In this document: in pieces, positions 49,540-59,970 of the stretch
Numbering within the stretch: the stretch's first letter is position 1
Layout of the letters: every line of letters starts with the position of its first letter
Origin: Ptychodera flava
Lineage: Eukaryota > Hemichordata > Enteropneusta > Ptychoderidae
DNA length: 64,000 nt
Assembly: GCF_041260155.1 (NCBI RefSeq)
Contig: NW_027248290.1
Span: forward strand, 137,001-201,000
Reading direction: 5' to 3'
The notes under the pieces: generated by a model
The model's input: only the letters and a program-made list of their open reading frames with translations
Told to the model about the DNA's origin: nothing
Databases searched by the model: none
Made by a program: the position numbers and the translations under genes

Positions 49540-50000
49540 GAGTGTACAAATATAAATGAAACAAATTATGATTCAGGGAACGTAAGTTTTATAGCTTGTT
49601 CAAGTCACGTAAAATAAAGACACCGCTGTAATATGGGTACTCGCTCAAAGCTTCAAAAAATTAGTGTTCAAAAAGCTATTTCTATGTATACAGAAAGATA
49701 AATACTGAGGGGATCAGTTTCAATGCAGAAAATTATCAATGGCAATAGAATAAAGACTTGTAAAACTATATACACATTTTCACATATGTTCTAATGCAAT
49801 TTCTTAAGACAACATTTTCTAATGAAGAGACAAAACTGCTGAAATCTTGATTTTGATTTTAAATAGTTTTTAGATTAAAAGACTTTTCACACTGATGAAG
49901 TATAACAATTCATTCTAAATCGACGGAAATGAGTATTTTCGTTTGATATAGAAGTTATTATGAACCTTAGCTGGGTCGTCCTTGGGATACATGTTATAAG

Positions 50001-50829
50001 TTTCTTTTAAAGGATGGAGTTGTTGATTATTCGTCATTTCTATTCTTCCCCTGGTAATGTATGACTAATGCTTGTCATTTGCCGAAATAGTTGTTCAAGG
50101 CATAATACAAGCAATTATTATTTACTGTTTTTTTCCAAATAAACAATAATCTTGTTCCGTAGATGTTGTATCTAGTACTCAATTTAGAAAGGCGAACGCG
50201 TCCAATGATGTGAAGAGTATTGAGTCATAAAACGTCACCATAACTGTGAGCACGTCCCTGCTGTGTGAATTACTATGGGCACAAAACGTCATCAAAACTG
50301 CAAATCATCGACCAGAATAAACATAATCAGCGATAGCAGTACTGTAAGAAAAGCAAGTAAAACATGAGATCCTTGCACGATCACTGAACAATATCAGCGA
50401 TAACGAATGCTATTCTCCGGAGGTGTCTCGCTATGACTATCGCGCATATTGTCCATGAAATCCCTCAGCAATTAAAACTTTAAATGTTCTATTTCAATAA
50501 TTTATTGTTTTTAGAGGGTTAAAATCATAATATTTTGTTGTATGATTTTTGGTCTTGGTCTAGGAGACAGAGTCTATGTAAACTTAAGATGTTTCTTACG
50601 TATCGTAGTCCTTTAACTATGTAGGCCCAAAACTCAGTTTTTTAAAACTCCGGGTCCGTAGGTAATGCTTTACTTTGATTTCTCTGATCTAAGGCATCCC
50701 TCTACGTGGATAGACAGCAAACGAAATTTCAACACATTAATCTTGCAGTTAACATAAAATTTAAGGAAAATGAATGATCAATACCGAATGGGACTCTTTT
50801 TTTTATTTGTGGGATTTCAAGCAACTCAC
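50001..50829. other. No gene recognised
   Basis: 50.0-50.55 kb has no partner in this window. From about 50.6 kb it resembles 46.65 and 55.25 kb. Confidence 0.4.
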
Positions 50830-50966
50830 CGACTGAAGCACTTTTAAAACACGAGGCTTTCCATGGTGAGCACAGTGGTCAAGATAGTCATCTCTGAGAT
50901 ATTCGGAGATACACCGTCCATTTTCGCACCGGTAGTCGTTTTCATTCCTGCACTTTCCATCTTCTT
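50830..50966 (-). CDS. LDL-receptor class A-like exon
   Basis: A 137-nt exon between a strong acceptor (TTTATTTTGTGATCAG) and donor GTGAGT, starting with 2 nt of a split codon and ending in phase 0. It encodes 45 residues including CRNENDYRCENGRCISEYLR then DDYLDHCAHHGKP. The C-x7-C-x4-C-I spacing and the D-x-x-x-D-x-C end fit LDLa modules, which bind calcium and ligands outside the cell; the fourth cysteine position appears to be arginine, so the module is atypical. Degenerate copies lie at 46875-47003 and 55455-55595. The rest of the gene was not found with confidence. Confidence 0.45.
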
Positions 50967-51260
50967 CTGATCACAAAATAAAGCACAAAAGCTTCATAAT
51001 TTTACCTTTTAAACGAAGATTTAATAAATGTTACAATTGTCGGTCGTATGTTAATCAAGTACAAAATTCTGGTGCTACTGATGTACAGATGAGATAGACA
51101 TGTATTTGTGCTTTTCAGTGACCACGAGGTATATTGGCTACTTTACACAATCACTTGGCAAAATAAATTGCGTGTTCTTCATTGTACGCCAATCTTACCT
51201 GACATGTAGAACAGTGTATAGATTCCTTTGAATCCCTATTCGTTTTGAATAGTGTCACTG

Positions 51261-51261
<1 letters not shown>

Positions 51262-51291
<30 letters not shown>

Positions 51292-51692
51292 TGTATGTAT
51301 GTATGTATGTATGTATGTATGTATGTATGTATGTATGTATGTATGTATGTATGTATGTATGTATGTATGTATGCATGCATGCATGCATGCATGCATGCAT
51401 GCATGTATGTATGTATGTATGTATGTATGTATGTATGTATGTATGTATGTATGTATGCATGCATGCATGTATGTATGTATGTATGTATGTATGTATGTAT
51501 GTATGTACGTATTATACATGTATATGCGTGCGCGCATTTGTTTTTCCTATATGTATGTATGTATGTATATGTATGTATGTATGTGTAGAGTGTGTGTTTA
51601 TGCATGTTTCTGCGTATACGTATGATGTATGTATGAACGTATGTATGTAATTGTACATGTCGGAATGAATACACTGTATGCGTACGCGTATG

Positions 51693-51776
<84 letters not shown>

Positions 51777-51835
51777 TATATATTTATATATATATATATA
51801 ATTATATATATATATAATTATGTTTATGTATAATT
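51262..51835. repeat. (TATG)n/(CATG)n array, spacer and (TA)n
   Basis: About 245 bp of TATG with two blocks converted to CATG (51373-51405, 51454-51470), then the CGTACGCGTATGATTA spacer and TA. All long frames here are simple-repeat translation. Confidence 0.9.
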
Positions 51836-51839
51836 TATA

Positions 51840-51928
51840 TATAATTCCTCTCTATATATACATTTTCCACCTTTTATATCTCTAAAAAAGCTTGATTGTG
51901 TAATTAATTTTTTACATTTGGCGCCTCA
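51840..51928 (+). repeat. Tail box, variant 2, unit Y
   Basis: AATTCCTCTC...TTTACATTTGGCGCCTCATAATT, with one base missing in GTGTAATTAATTTTT. Confidence 0.7.
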
Positions 51929-52157
51929 TAATTCTATTTCTACTTTTCTGTGTTAATTACAAAAACTAAGCAATTTTCTGTTTTCGAGTGTAATATAACT
52001 CAGGTGATGAGCATGCTATCGGTAACTATGGCTTGTGTGACTAGGTTGCTGCGTTACAATGGGTTCAAACAAATATTGGAGGTAAGAGTGAGATTAGTAG
52101 AAAATGAAGCAACTGATAATTAAGGTGTTAAATTTTTTATTGCTTTGTTGATGACGG

Positions 52158-52159
52158 AT

Positions 52160-52206
<47 letters not shown>

Positions 52207-52215
52207 CGTGATGAT
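52158..52215. repeat. GAT microsatellite, unit Y
   Basis: Purer and longer than in units A and B. Confidence 0.9.
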
Positions 52216-54085
52216 AGAGGATAAGATGCAATTTATACATTTTATCGCCAGTTTTAATTAGCAAAGCCGTATGCTTACACATATATTTGACAATTTTACT
52301 AAGAATATGCACGGAAACCTTCACTCAATTATCATCAGAGCGAAGCCTTGTCATAATATTCTTTCTCAATAGGTCCTTGGAAGTGATCCAAATAAAGTGA
52401 CAGTAAAATTCTTCTGTTATCACCCCTGACGGATGGACTTTTCCACAGAGTAAGTTTGCAGGTAATTATGAAATTACAAACAATCGATTGCGCTTGCAAT
52501 AAACATTCAGCAAAATGTCAGACTTTCTGATGAGATATTATCGGAAGAAGGGATTTAACCTACATGTTGCCAAATTGTAATGGAAAGTCATCGTCGGCAG
52601 TCTGAATTTTTCTTGTAAAACTATATAATTATACTTTCTGTCAGACAGTAAGTAATGCATTATTGTTTCAATTCATGACATTCATCGTGACCGTAAAATA
52701 TACAAAACGCTTAGCTTTCAAAGTACTTTCTACAGCCGATAGCATCTGATGTACGCATACGAGGATGGAAGTCTCACCAGCGTCTATAATGCTTCATCAG
52801 AAGGAGTGTATTACTATCAACTGATAGAACATGAGGCTACTTAACTCTGACAAGGTTAAGTATTAACGAGACTATATACGTTGACCACCTTAAAACAGAC
52901 AGACTCTGAGACAACAACGTAGTCAATGTGAATTAATTCGTGTATGGAATTAGACACTTAAAACGTATATGCAATGGAATCGAATTGAAAATAGACGATG
53001 TATGTCAGTTTTGCAATGTTTATAGCGAAGCGACATTGAATACTGTCCAAGATAAGTTGACTTCTGTTTCCAGGTGATGTTGTTACAGAGTTCCGGGAAC
53101 TCAATGTGCGGGCATGTTATGTTCTCCATGCATTAATATTGTTTTCATTCATAAAAGTAAACATTACTTCTACAAATTATCATGCTCACTCTGCACCAGT
53201 CTCTGCTATTGATTTCAGGTTGTGACGATGTGTTCTGTCTACCTCCTTTCTGTCTCTCCACTACTATCTGTCTGTTGAATAGCTTGTTGTTTCTAGAATG
53301 CAGGATTTTTTTCATACAAAGTTTTAAAATAGCATGGCAAATTATCGTCCTGAATTTCCGGAAATGCGTATAGCCAGGCTAAAATGCACGATCATCGAGT
53401 TTTCGCTATTTCCAACCATCTATAGAGCTATGTAGAATTTACAATCAAAGATCAAAGCAGACGCGTGCAAAAAGCCGAGACCGAGATAGCAAACGCCACG
53501 GGCAGCATCGTTTATATATGCTGAAGATTTAGTCCAGTTCGGTAAATAAAAAATATATCTTGATCATATGAAATCGGCTGTCATGTATATCAGCGCATTT
53601 CACACAAAGATAAAATCAACTATTTGTTGTGATTCGTAAATACAGTTATTATCGTTACATAGTTCCAAGTAAACCAATCAGATTGGAGTTTGCGCAGTGG
53701 GTCCTAAAATAATGCGAATAGTTAGACTTAGATTTATGTATTTCGTCAACATCTCCGATACATTTTCACGCACTGCTGTTTGTCACAAATACACGAGAAA
53801 ATGCTACCAAATAACCTAATTGTTTCTATAATCCCTGCCTGAAATTTTCTGTAATATTTATCACCCTTATGCTTGTTAATAAATTATTTCAAATTAAATG
53901 TAAAGAAGTAAATAACTGTCATCAACTGTCAGGCTTGCAAAATTACGTTTGCCAGGTGTTAGGTTCCACGATATATCGCTCTACAGTGACATGTCAAGCT
54001 TCAGTCTGGCGGTACTTATTTACATAGAGACTAAGGTTTGAGTGCAGATGTCCAAATTCCTTTGTATCTCAGAGTCAGTACTTAC

Positions 54086-54145
54086 AAAGGCCGGACTAAA
54101 AGGCGACCTGGATAAGGTCAATCGAGACAAACACTTCGCCGCCAT
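54086..54145 (-). CDS. Candidate first coding exon
   Basis: ATG in the context CAAAATGGCGGCG (also a YY1-type site), 20 codons (MAAKCLSRLTLSRSPFSPAF), then a perfect GTAAGT donor in phase 0. The corresponding places in the other sub-units (45.57, 48.5, 57.27 kb) keep the ATGGCG but have an early stop, a deletion or a lost donor. It lies upstream, in minus sense, of the LDLa-like exon at 50.8-51.0 kb, but its phase does not join to it directly, so another exon would be needed. Confidence 0.25.
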
Positions 54146-55454
54146 TTTGACAATCGCCACAACAGTCCTCGACTAAATTGAATAAATCTAGGTTCCCCAG
54201 AATCTTCCATCAAATTAGAAATGAATGAAGTAAACCACTAAGTCGTCATTTTCAATACCCAAATTGAGCAATGTCAACACACGAATTATATTATAAATAG
54301 AAGAGTTGTGCAGTAACGTCGTAAATGAATTCATATATAGACTGTGTTAGGGGAAACCCTTAACAGCCCCATATATGTGAATTACGTTTATCTAGACGAG
54401 GAGTAGTTTATTTTTATAATTTGTGATTTTACGGCTGTATATTTTCTTTGCTTGTGCTGTCAAGTAAAATTTAAATAATTTACCCGTGAAGTTTGTTGTA
54501 TTTGACGTTTTATACAACTTTAAGAAAATAACTCTGTAACTAAGCATTTCGACTTTTCATACACCCACAGGTTACGTAGCGATGAGGAAGTAAACATGAA
54601 ATAATTTCAAAACTATGGTATAATTAGAGATTCTTAACAGCGCTGTACGTACCACACTCATTACGGCAACTCCCGATATGAAAGCCCAGGCAAATTTAAA
54701 ATATGCATGCACGCTTCAGTAATGCTGTAGTAAACTACAAAGCAAAATAACATTTGCCCGTGTGACAGGCCCTGTACAGACCCTGACACAACCCTGTGGT
54801 ACAGGTCTGTGTCAGCAAAGACGTTCCATTGCTGTGACAGGGTCAATGTACAGGTCTGTGGCCAGTGCTTTGATGACATGGCTATATACAGTGCTGTAGA
54901 CACAGTGATATTACAGGGCCTGAAATTTCTGCCTGTTCCATCACTATATGTACACAGCAATGTGAATACAGACCTGAAACATTGTCAATTTTTAATGTGC
55001 ACACAATCATGACTGTATTTATTTGTTATCAAAATTGGCTAATTTCCGAAATGTATAATTCTGAAATCTGACAATTTTTCATACCTTGTAACAGGCCCTG
55101 TAAATTCAACACTGTCACACCACTGTTCTTAGACCAAATTTCATATGACTTAAACGTCATTCAATTTCCATTTCTCGCTCCATTCAGATTATAGGGCATA
55201 TTCACTCAAACTTATAACTTATGGGTTCGTGTATATGTGCGCCATACTTGGTCACCATTTAAATTCCGCTTAAAATTTTTGTAACTTGGTCATTCTGTTT
55301 TGCTTTGCTTTTTCTGATCGAGTGTCTTTAGGAATCCCTCTACGTTGAAACAAAACCAACAAAATGTAAGCACATACTTCAGTGAATAAAAAATTACAGC
55401 GAATCAACGATAAATAGTGAAATGGGTCGCTTTTATATTTCGGATCTTCAGACA

Positions 55455-55595
55455 CTCGCTACCTAGCGTACTTGTATTGCGATAGACTTTCCCATTGTGA
55501 TCACACAGGTCAAGATAGTCGTCTCTGAGATACACGGAGATACATGTACACTGTCCATTATCTCACAGGTAGTCGTTCTGCACTTTCCTCTTCAT
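55455..55595 (-). pseudogene. Degenerate LDL-receptor-A-like exon (unit Y)
   Basis: Retains NGQC, ISVYLRDDYLDLCDHNGK in one frame, but has a TGA at the second cysteine, a 6-bp insertion in the third-cysteine region and a frame change after the first cysteine. The conserved DDYLD-x-C-x-H-x-GK with the 50.9-kb exon supports that both were once coding. Confidence 0.5.
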
Positions 55596-56452
55596 CTGAG
55601 CACAAAACTACGCTTCTAAAGCTTCCTAATTTGTTAACACAGTCTGTACAGTAGTCGATCGTACTGAATCAGGTACAAACTTTTGGTGCTACTGATGCAC
55701 AGATGAGATAGACATGTTTTGTGCTCTTCAGTGACCACGAGATAATTAGCTATACTCAACACATTCACGGGGAACAGTAAGCTGCGTGTCATTGTATCTC
55801 AATAGAACCTGATAGTAGAACAGTGCATAGATTCCTCTAAACCCCTTTTCGTTTTGATTAGCATCCAATTTTCCCCGTATACTATGCCTATCAGTTTACC
55901 GTGATTTAATAACTTGAGCGGTTACTGCGAGGGTGTACATGATTGTCTCCACAAAGGTACTAGGGCCAGATAATCTACCTGTTGAGGGGTTGCTGCAAGG
56001 GTGCCTACCAGTATCATTGAGGGTGTACGAGTAGAAAAAAAAATAAGAAAAAACAAATTCCCTCAGGCAGGGAGAGTCCATAGTACCCCTGTGCAGTTAG
56101 GCCTACAGACAGCCTTGGTTTCGAGGTCCCGTCTAGGGGCACCCTCAAAGTTGGCGTATTGCTATACTTTGTAAATGTCCACTTTTCTTTTGAGAGAGTA
56201 CATTCGCTTTTCAGTAGGAAAACACAGATCAAGCATATCCGCTAACCAGATCTACCGCCTCTTGAGTAACTTTAGAAGGCCCCCCTCGAAAGGGCCTAAC
56301 AGATCGCGGCCCGACTATCAGTCGGTTAGGAATTTATTTTATGTATGAAAGAATACATGTACATAGTATTATTTGTGTGATAAGAAACTAAATGACGGTG
56401 GCATTCGAGTTAATGTTTTGAGACAAGATAAATTAAATTAAATGTATGATAC

Positions 56453-56650
56453 AACATCGGATATAAGTAGTGGGTTATAAATCATGATAATGGTTTGTGT
56501 ATGGTAAAAGTTTTAGGGTATAGGTGAAGCTTTGTATGGGTGTGAGGAAACCACACTGACATCGGGTAGCCGACCCAATCCTATACTAATAGGTTATATC
56601 CTTAAGCGAAGTGATAAGCCTTTAAACATCGAGACGCAGGAAACGTCTCC
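56453..56650. repeat. About 200-bp insertion specific to unit Y
   Basis: Unit X reads straight through (ATACAACGTCTCCG, 47851-47864). In Y about 200 bases lie between ATACAAC and ACGTCTCCG. The insert contains GACATCGGGTAGCCGACC. It may be a SINE-size element; no poly-A tail or clear target duplication. Confidence 0.5.
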
Positions 56651-58082
56651 GTAGTCAGCGTCATTACACTATAATGAAGCTGTAGACTCAAGTCGTTGAA
56701 TAAAGCATTGTGTTGATTGTTTGAAATCGGCTATTATGTCTGATTATTTCACAAAGGAAGTACTTGTTGTTCCCATTAAACTTTTTGACTGAGTGTCAGC
56801 TGAAAGTGAGGCAGCTAGTCAGTCCCCGATTAACATACCGCATTTACCCCAGTTACACAGACATATTCATGCAAATGGTCACAAATACACACCATATTAC
56901 TTAAATTACATACTTAAAATAAAGCTATGCAAGCTACCAAAATAAAACTTGTTTTTCGTGAATTCTTTCCGCATTATCAGAGTCAAGCCTTCCCCTGTTA
57001 TGATATTTAACGAGGTATTTATAAATTTGTATAAACCCTCGTAAACCCTGCATTCATAATCAGCCAAGCTTGAAACACGATTTTTATCTGGCTTTAACTC
57101 TTAAATTTATCGCTTAACGATGTTGACGGCTCCAGTGTGGCGGTGCATATCTACATGCACACTACCAACTAAAGGCAGGTGTTCAAATTCCACTGTCAGT
57201 ATCCGTACCGATAAGGTTAAACGGACTGGTGACCTGAAAATGGTCAATCACACCAATATTCTGCCGCCATTAGCATACTGGCTCTGATATCGCCGTCTCT
57301 GTCGTCAATAGATGACTGCACTACACATATCGTTCACGTTGCCCCAGAGTCTCTCATCAAATTGAACATAGACGTAAAGTTTTATTGCAGCATCTAAGCG
57401 CCGAGAACATATTCATGAAGCACTATCTAGAAACAGACTTGGCTTGGGTAATTGTGGGAGCCCTATATGTGCATTACATCATTCAGAGCAAGGAGTAGAT
57501 GCGGTCTTTTCGCGGATTTCTACTTTCGTCACATGTGCTTTACTGCAATTTTGAAATAACTTGCCTTCAAACTTTGCTGTCCTTGCTGACTTTTATGCAA
57601 AAGACATTTTATACTCAAAAGATGCGTACATCGACCAAACTACTCTGTAAGTGAGCATATTGACTTTTCATCATTTTGGTGACAAACTGACGAGAAAGCA
57701 GAAGTTGTCGAAATTCCAAACGGTAGATTTATTAGAGATTGCTTTTAAACCCTATTATGCCTGCACGCTTTTCTGTCTCAGTGCTTGACAACTTATGAAG
57801 CATTGAGAAAATCGATTGTTATGTACGCTACTGATAATCACAGTTTGTAGCTTTATTGACGGATTATAAATCACAGTAACAATACAGGGTGCAGAGGTTG
57901 TGTCAAACTGTCATTGATTCAAAGTAACAATATTTTGATGAAATAACGAGACAAACCAGACGTATTTTGTCTAGTTCATCAACTTTGCAATGATGTTTAT
58001 GCATAAAAGATGAGTTTTATAAACGTTGTGTCACAAATACGTACAGAGTAAGTATTAGACACTGCAGTTCACCAAATATAAT

Positions 58083-58295
58083 AGACTGCAAGATCCGTCG
58101 CTGGAGGGCGCTCTCTACACTTCCACTCTCTGTTCAATAAATATTCAACAGCACTCTGCATAAACGTCACATATTTTAGCGACCGAAAACAGCTATAGGC
58201 GTGACTAACGTTCTTTCATCTCGTCGCCGCATGTGACAGACCACGTCCAGTCCTAGGAGGAAGGGAGCGTTCTCAAACGACGGATCTTTCAGTCT
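58083..58295. repeat. Foldback MITE in unit Y
   Basis: Equivalent of 49318-49539, with end AGACTGCAAGATCCGTCGCT. Confidence 0.65.
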
Positions 58296-58720
58296 ACAAA
58301 TATAAATGATACAAACTATGATTCAGGGAACGTAAGTATAATAGTGGGTTCAAGTCAGGTAAAATGAAGACACCGCTATCATGTGGGTACTCGCTAAAAG
58401 CTTTAAAAAATTAGTGTTCAAAAAGCTGTTTCTATGTATAGGGAAAGATAAATACTGAGGGTTATTGACAGTGGAGAAAATTATCAATGACAATAGAATA
58501 AAGACTTGTAAAACTACCGTATATACACATTTTCATATATGTTCTTATGGATTTCTTAAGACAAAATTTTCAAATGAAGAGACAACACTGCTGAAATTTT
58601 GATTTTGATTTAGATAGTTTTTAAAACATTCATTCTAAATCAACAGAGATGAATATTTGGGTTTGATATACAAGTTATAATAACCTTAGCTTGGTGACGT
58701 CGTCCTTGGAATACGTGTTA

Positions 58721-59134
58721 TAGCACAGGGGGGAGAAAAAAAGTCCCCTGGGTGGGGAGGGGGTTTGTGCAACGGTTTACCTTATTGATTTTATTAATTT
58801 TGAGTGTGATATTTCAAATAAAGTGTTTAACTCCAAACCGTCTGACTGCTTTTTATTTACCGTCAAGTCCTTATCTCCTCTCCAACTTGTGCATACAACA
58901 CTATAATTGCTCCGAAAACATTGCCAACTTGCTAATCCGCTGTCCGTATCAGCGGATTAATTGATCGAGTCAACACCTCAGCCATCACACACGTAGTAAA
59001 ATAAGACAAATAAGTCAAATGTCTCTCGGCATGTGTTTCCGTGATTGGCAAATGGATTAACAAATCACCATAAATCTTTAAAATCACCTGCTTACCTAAT
59101 AAAATAGACTACTCGCTACTCCCTCACCTATAAA

Positions 59135-59187
<53 letters not shown>

Positions 59188-59288
59188 ATTAGTCACCTAT
59201 GAATAATGTAAAGAAATGTAAGCATCTACTTACCAGGCTTGTAACCGTATTACAGACAAACACAATGTTGTCACAGTCTAGTCGACTG
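58721..59288. other. Spacer between duplication and kinase gene
   Basis: Includes a G-rich stretch (58728-58770) and a (CTAT)n array at 59137-59187. A 70-codon frame at 58752 begins at GTG and has no supporting context. Confidence 0.45.
59137..59187. repeat. (CTAT)n microsatellite
   Basis: About 12 uninterrupted tetramers. Confidence 0.95.
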
Positions 59289-59765
59289 CCCTATTTCCAC
59301 CGCTGCTGCGCTGCTCACGAAAATAGGGTCAGGTACGGGCTTCGCCTAGTATTGGCTACCATAACTGGCGATTAATGACACAGTCGCCTGACAAGATCAG
59401 GTTATCTGCACATCTGTATAGTGGCAAGCTTGGAAACTAGACGACGAAATGTCGATCGTTGAATTTATTTGAAATGCTTCATTTCTAAGTCTTCGACTTT
59501 GTACTTCGGTTATGGCATTTAGTGGTGAAATGACGATTATCTTCTATAATTTGTTGTCTCTGACGTGACAGACTGTCCCTCCTTTTGCATGTATTGTAGT
59601 AAAATTACTCCATGGGAATACAAAATCTAAATTCGAAGGTAACTCTAAGTTGGGAATAAATTCAATGCAATCACTGCGCTCATATTATAAACCAACGACA
59701 GCCATGCTTACAATAGCCCGTACCTGACCCTATTTTCGTTAGCAGCGGAGCAAGCGGTAGAAATG
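59289..59765. repeat. MITE with about 52-bp terminal inverted repeats
   Basis: The left arm 59289-59341 and right arm 59714-59765 share AAAATAGGGTCAGGTACGGG and the CGCTGCTNCGCTGCT region in inverted order. It ends about 95 bp before the first kinase exon. Confidence 0.75.
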
Positions 59766-59859
59766 CGTCAGGACTTTGCCCTTACATTGGCATCCTACGA
59801 GCAGGGAGTTAGCGCCCTCAGTGGTAGACATCTGCATTTCCCCTTCTGTATCTTTATAG

Positions 59860-59970
59860 ATAGTGCATCTGATGATGACAAAAGGAGACTGACGGTAGAG
59901 TTGAACATACTACAGCGTATTGAACCACACAGAAATATAGTACTCCTCCTCGGTTGCTGCACTGACAAAG
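59860..59970 (+). CDS. Kinase exon 1 seen: helix C and beta 4
   Basis: Acceptor CTTCTGTATCTTTATAG. Two nt complete a split codon, then [36 protein letters not shown] and 1 nt. The helix-C glutamate is kept. An upstream exon with the ATP loop must exist in an intact gene. Confidence 0.75.

Larger units (their letters stand above)
41243..50000. repeat. Older tandem duplication, unit X
   Basis: Matches 51262-58720 in order. Shared landmarks: the GAT array, GGAAGAAGGGATTTAACC, GCAACTCCCGATATGAAAGC, CGCGGCCCGACTATCAGTCG and GAGGGCGCTCTCTAC. Differences include the transposon at 43783-45479 and many small indels. Inside X, 43.3-47.25 kb resembles 47.94-51.25 kb at lower similarity, so the unit is itself an older pair. 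Confidence 0.85.
51262..58720. repeat. Older tandem duplication, unit Y
   Basis: Second copy of unit X. It ends near 58720, where CGTCCTTGGAATACGTGTTATA still matches 49980-50005 and then diverges. Confidence 0.85.

Noticed and set aside
51245..51674. Five overlapping frames of 105-139 codons (MYVC/HTYI repeats) over 51.2-51.7 kb
   Set aside because: Direct translation of (TATG)n and (CATG)n microsatellite in several frames.
58752..58964. 70-codon frame with a hydrophobic start resembling a signal peptide
   Set aside because: Begins at GTG in G-rich low complexity, not at ATG, and does not lead to a donor in phase with the kinase exons.
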